A program made the position numbers and the translations under genes. DNA of 64,000 bases, taken from assembly GCF_000463015.1 (NCBI RefSeq), contig NC_022247.1, positions 5,084,001-5,148,000 of the forward strand, read 5' to 3'. The notes under the pieces are model-generated. The model was not told the DNA's origin, ran no database searches, and worked only from the letters and a program-made list of their open reading frames with translations. Every line of letters begins with the position of its first letter. Within the stretch, counting starts at the first letter, position 1. This stretch comes from Variovorax paradoxus B4. Lineage in GTDB: Bacteria > Pseudomonadota > Gammaproteobacteria > Burkholderiales > Burkholderiaceae_C. Shown in pieces: positions 61,831 through 64,000 of the stretch.

Positions 61831-62523
61831 TCAGGCCGGCTGCAGGCCGTGCGAAGCGAGCAGCGCGGGCAGTTCCCTCATGTCGCTGAACACCTGCAGT
61901 GCGCCGACGCTGCGCAGCGCCTCGGGCCCGCTGTGGCCCGATTCACCGGTGCTGTAGCCGAACACCATGGCCCCCGCGGCCACGCCGGCCATCGCGCCGG
62001 TGACGGTGTCCTCGACCACCGCGCAGCGCTTTGGATCGACACCCAGCGCCTCGGCGGCGGCAAGGTACACATCGGGGTGCGGCTTGGAGCGCGGCATCTC
62101 GTGGCCGCTGAAGATGCGGCCTTCGAAGCAATCGAGCAGGTCGACCTTCGCCAGTTGCAGTTCGACCTTGTGGCGATCGGCGCCCGAGGCGCACGCGATG
62201 CGGCCCCTGAGCCGCGCATGAATTTCGCGGATGGCCGCGGGGGCGTGCGGAATGGCCGCGAGGTCGCGCTCGAGGGCTTCGTTGCGGCGGGCCCTGAATG
62301 CCTTGAGCCACTCCTCGGTGATCCTGACGCCGGTCTTGGATTCGATGAGCGCGGCTTCGTCCTTCACCGCCTTGCCGGTGAAGGTGTTCATCGACTCTTC
62401 GGTGGTGAGATGCCAGCCGAGTTCGCCGAGCATTTCGGCGAGGACGCGGTTGGTGATGGGTTCGGAGTCGACGAGGACGCCGTCGCAGTCGAAGAGGACT
62501 GCGGCGAAGGGGAATGGAGGCAT
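61831..62523 (-). CDS. HAD-superfamily IA phosphatase
   Basis: This 230-residue hydrolase of the phosphoglycolate/sugar-phosphatase type has AVLFDCDGVLVDSEPITNRV (nucleophile Asp and acid Asp), ACASGADRHKV (motif 2), a Lys in PRSKPHPDVYLAAAEALGVD (motif 3) and CAVVEDTVTGAMAGVAAG (acidic motif 4). An alpha-helical C1 cap lies between motifs 1 and 2. Substrate unknown; 2-deoxy-sugar phosphates, phosphoglycolate or 6-phosphogluconate (YieH-like) are typical. Confidence 0.88.
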   Translation of the reverse strand: MPPFPFAAVLFDCDGVLVDSEPITNRVLAEMLGELGWHLTTEESMNTFTGKAVKDEAALIESKTGVRITEEWLKAFRARRNEALERDLAAIPHAPAAIREIHARLRGRIACASGADRHKVELQLAKVDLLDCFEGRIFSGHEMPRSKPHPDVYLAAAEALGVDPKRCAVVEDTVTGAMAGVAAGAMVFGYSTGESGHSGPEALRSVGALQVFSDMRELPALLASHGLQPA

Positions 62524-62578
62524 TTATGGGGGGTGCTGTATCTGGGGGTTGGGGGATGGTAGCAATTGGGGGCTTTTT

Positions 62579-62614
62579 AGTTCCGGGGCCGGGGCGAGAC
62601 CCGGCCCCGGAACT
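62579..62614. terminator. Strong hairpin after the SDR gene
   Basis: A perfect 15-bp stem AGTTCCGGGGCCGGG / CCCGGCCCCGGAACT with a 6-nt loop, 8 bp after the SDR stop on the minus strand. No T-run follows on that strand, so it is a likely but unusual terminator. Confidence 0.5.
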
Positions 62615-62622
62615 CAAGAAAC

Positions 62623-63393
62623 TCAGCGCGCGTGTGTCACCCCCCCATCCACCACCAACGTAGACCCCATCACATAGTCCCCCGCCCGAGAGGCGAGATA
62701 GATCGCCGCCCCCGCCATGTCCTCGGGCACCCCGATGCGCCCCGCAGGGATCCGCTCCTTCACCTCGTCGCCATGATCGCGCGCGAGCTTGTTCATGTCC
62801 GAAGCAAACGCCCCCGGCGCAATCGCGCTCACCACGATCCGGTCTTGCGCGAGCCGCAGCGCCATGCGCCGCGTGAGCTGGATCAGGCCGGCCTTGCTCG
62901 CCGCGTAGGAATACGTCTCCTGCGGATTCACCGAGATGCCGTCGATGGAAGCAATGTTGATCACCTTCGCCAGATGATCGGTCGCGGCCTTCTTGAGCAT
63001 CGGCGTCAGCGCCTTGGTCAGGAAGAAAGGCGTCTTGAGGTTCAGGTCCACCACCTTGTCCCAGCCGCTCTCGGGAAACTCGTCGTACGGCGCGCCCCAG
63101 GCCGCGCCGGCGTTGTTGACCAGGATGTCGAGCGCGTCTTCATGCTTCGCATAGGCATCGACCAGCGCCTGCGCGCCTTCCAGCGTGGACACGTCGGCCG
63201 GCAGAGACACGCAATGGCCGAAGGCCGAAAGCTCCTTGGCGGCCTGGTCGCAGGCTGCGGCCTTGCGGGCCGAGATGTACACGCGCGCGCCCTGGGCCAG
63301 GAAGCCCTCGGCGATCATGCGGCCGATGCCGCGCGAGCCGCCGGTGATCAGGGCGCTGCGGCCCTTCAGCGAGAAGAGTTGGGTGGTGTCCAT
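62623..63393 (-). CDS. Short-chain dehydrogenase/reductase
   Basis: This 256-residue Rossmann-fold oxidoreductase shows the cofactor motif ALITGGSRGIGRMIAEGFLA, NNAGAAWG, the catalytic Ser in NIASIDGIS, Tyr-x3-Lys in TYSYAASKAGLIQ, and a C-terminal GSTLVVDGGVTHAR as in FabG-like SDRs. The Arg and Lys near the glycine loop suggest NADP. The substrate is unknown. It stands as a single gene with a hairpin after it. Confidence 0.92.
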   Translation of the reverse strand: MDTTQLFSLKGRSALITGGSRGIGRMIAEGFLAQGARVYISARKAAACDQAAKELSAFGHCVSLPADVSTLEGAQALVDAYAKHEDALDILVNNAGAAWGAPYDEFPESGWDKVVDLNLKTPFFLTKALTPMLKKAATDHLAKVINIASIDGISVNPQETYSYAASKAGLIQLTRRMALRLAQDRIVVSAIAPGAFASDMNKLARDHGDEVKERIPAGRIGVPEDMAGAAIYLASRAGDYVMGSTLVVDGGVTHAR

Positions 63394-63474
63394 GGTGCGG
63401 GTGTCTCCTGAATGAAATGATGCTGGGGGATTTCTCCAGGAAACGAGCTTAGTGCGCGGCGTGCCCGCGAGGCG

Positions 63475-64000
63475 TCACCTTGGCGGCAGCGCCAGGCTCC
63501 GGGGGCTCGTGAAGCTGCGCAGCTCGCCGCTCACCGGGTCCTGGAACGCCACCGACTTGGCCAGCAGCTGCAGGGGCTTGTCGAAGTCGTCGCTGTCGGG
63601 CGGCAGCAGCACGGGGTAGAACGGATCGTTCACGATCGGCATGCCCAGCGCCATGCAGTGCACCCGCAGCTGGTGCTTGCGGCCGGTGACCGGCGAGAGC
63701 CTGAGCAAGGCGTGGCCGCCCGCCATCTGTTCCACGGCGATGCGCGTTTCGGAGTTGGGCTCGCCGGCCTCTTCCTTCACGCGCATGAAGTGGTCGTCGT
63801 CGACCAGCCGGCTGCGGTAGGTGCCGGGCACCGACGACACGCCCGGCCGCCATGGCACCACGGCCTCGTAGTGCTTGGCGATGCGGCGCTCCGGGAACAT
63901 GGCCTGGTAGGCGCCGCGCGTTTCGGGGCGCACCGAGAACAGCACCAGCCCCGCCGTGCTGCGGTCGATGCGGTGCAGCGGCACCAGGTCGTCGAGCTTC
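63475..64000 (-). CDS. RluA-family RNA pseudouridine synthase, 5' truncated by the window edge
   Basis: The C-terminal part of a pseudouridine synthase; the frame is open to the right edge (K-L-D-D-L-V precede). The catalytic motif PLHRIDRSTAGLVLFSVRPE contains the nucleophile Asp, followed by the Tyr-containing HYEAVVPW block and RLSPVTGRKHQLRVHCMALG (the conserved R/K-x-HQIR-like motif). This resembles the RluA/RluC/TruC group, but without the N-terminus the subgroup and RNA target cannot be given. Confidence 0.88.
   Translation of the reverse strand, partial: KLDDLVPLHRIDRSTAGLVLFSVRPETRGAYQAMFPERRIAKHYEAVVPWRPGVSSVPGTYRSRLVDDDHFMRVKEEAGEPNSETRIAVEQMAGGHALLRLSPVTGRKHQLRVHCMALGMPIVNDPFYPVLLPPDSDDFDKPLQLLAKSVAFQDPVSGELRSFTSPRSLALPPR

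Overview
The window looks like chromosome from a high-GC betaproteobacterium of the Comamonadaceae, most like Variovorax. The evidence is the protein sequences, an ahcY-tlyA-metF operon behind an SAH riboswitch, a PHA phasin, several Bug-type periplasmic receptors and a large set of acyl-CoA catabolic genes. Both ends cut through genes: an M23 peptidase on the left and an RluA-type pseudouridine synthase on the right. I saw no rRNA, tRNA or CRISPR array. Family names rest on motifs and remembered family sequences, because no search was possible.

Region 1 (1-10.6 kb) is core: M23 peptidase and anmK (wall recycling), an MdtD-like exporter, erpA, rplM-rpsI with their promoter and terminators, rlmJ, and the leftward operon ahcY-tlyA-metF-rlpA. 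That operon is preceded by a clear promoter and an SAH riboswitch, followed by a divergent phasin gene.

Region 2 (10.7-14.3 kb) is a small degenerate integrative element inside the start of prfC. A 19-codon stub of the native prfC start lies at the left junction. The element supplies a replacement start for the working prfC at the right junction. A 15-bp near-perfect repeat marks both junctions, and both ends carry GTGTACATA repeats 12 bp apart, probably integrase arm sites. The integrase resembles the SXT/R391 family, which also uses prfC, but has lost its catalytic half. The remaining cargo is a HipBA-like toxin-antitoxin pair with a compact palindromic operator and a damaged third gene.

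Region 3 (14.2-19.6 kb) holds prfC, a three-gene ABC-2 exporter and a HAD phosphatase. Region 4 (19.6-32.6 kb) reads as a polyamine / guanidino compound / GABA module. A MocR-type regulator separates a leftward set (ornithine cyclodeaminase, acetylpolyamine amidohydrolase, Bug receptor) from a rightward operon (GABA-type aminotransferase, PotABCD-like importer, agmatinase/guanidinobutyrase-family ureohydrolase, succinate-semialdehyde dehydrogenase). The inferred route is import, removal of urea, transamination and oxidation to succinate.

Region 5 (32.6-43 kb) has a giant UvrA made of two UvrA units in one chain, two tandem Leu/Ile/Val-type binding proteins without a transporter, a 48-residue membrane protein and an MHS-family transporter. 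Region 6 (43-51.5 kb) contains an isomerase, DUF1289, a YbaK-type deacylase, HMG-CoA lyase, acylphosphatase, and an IclR-controlled run of cupin, Bug receptor, CaiB/BaiF CoA-transferase and acyl-CoA dehydrogenase, then a GhrA-like reductase.

Region 7 (51.7-61.4 kb) is a leucine/isovalerate (liu-type) pathway: isovaleryl-CoA dehydrogenase, acyl-CoA synthetase, methylcrotonyl-CoA carboxylase beta, methylglutaconyl-CoA hydratase, DUF4126 and carboxylase alpha, with a divergent AraC-type regulator. The HMG-CoA lyase of Region 6 would complete the route. Region 8 (61.4-64 kb) has a thioredoxin-like protein, a HAD hydrolase, an SDR and the partial pseudouridine synthase. Dispersed structured repeats (1573, 5221, 16704, 55479, 58896) sit in or between genes.
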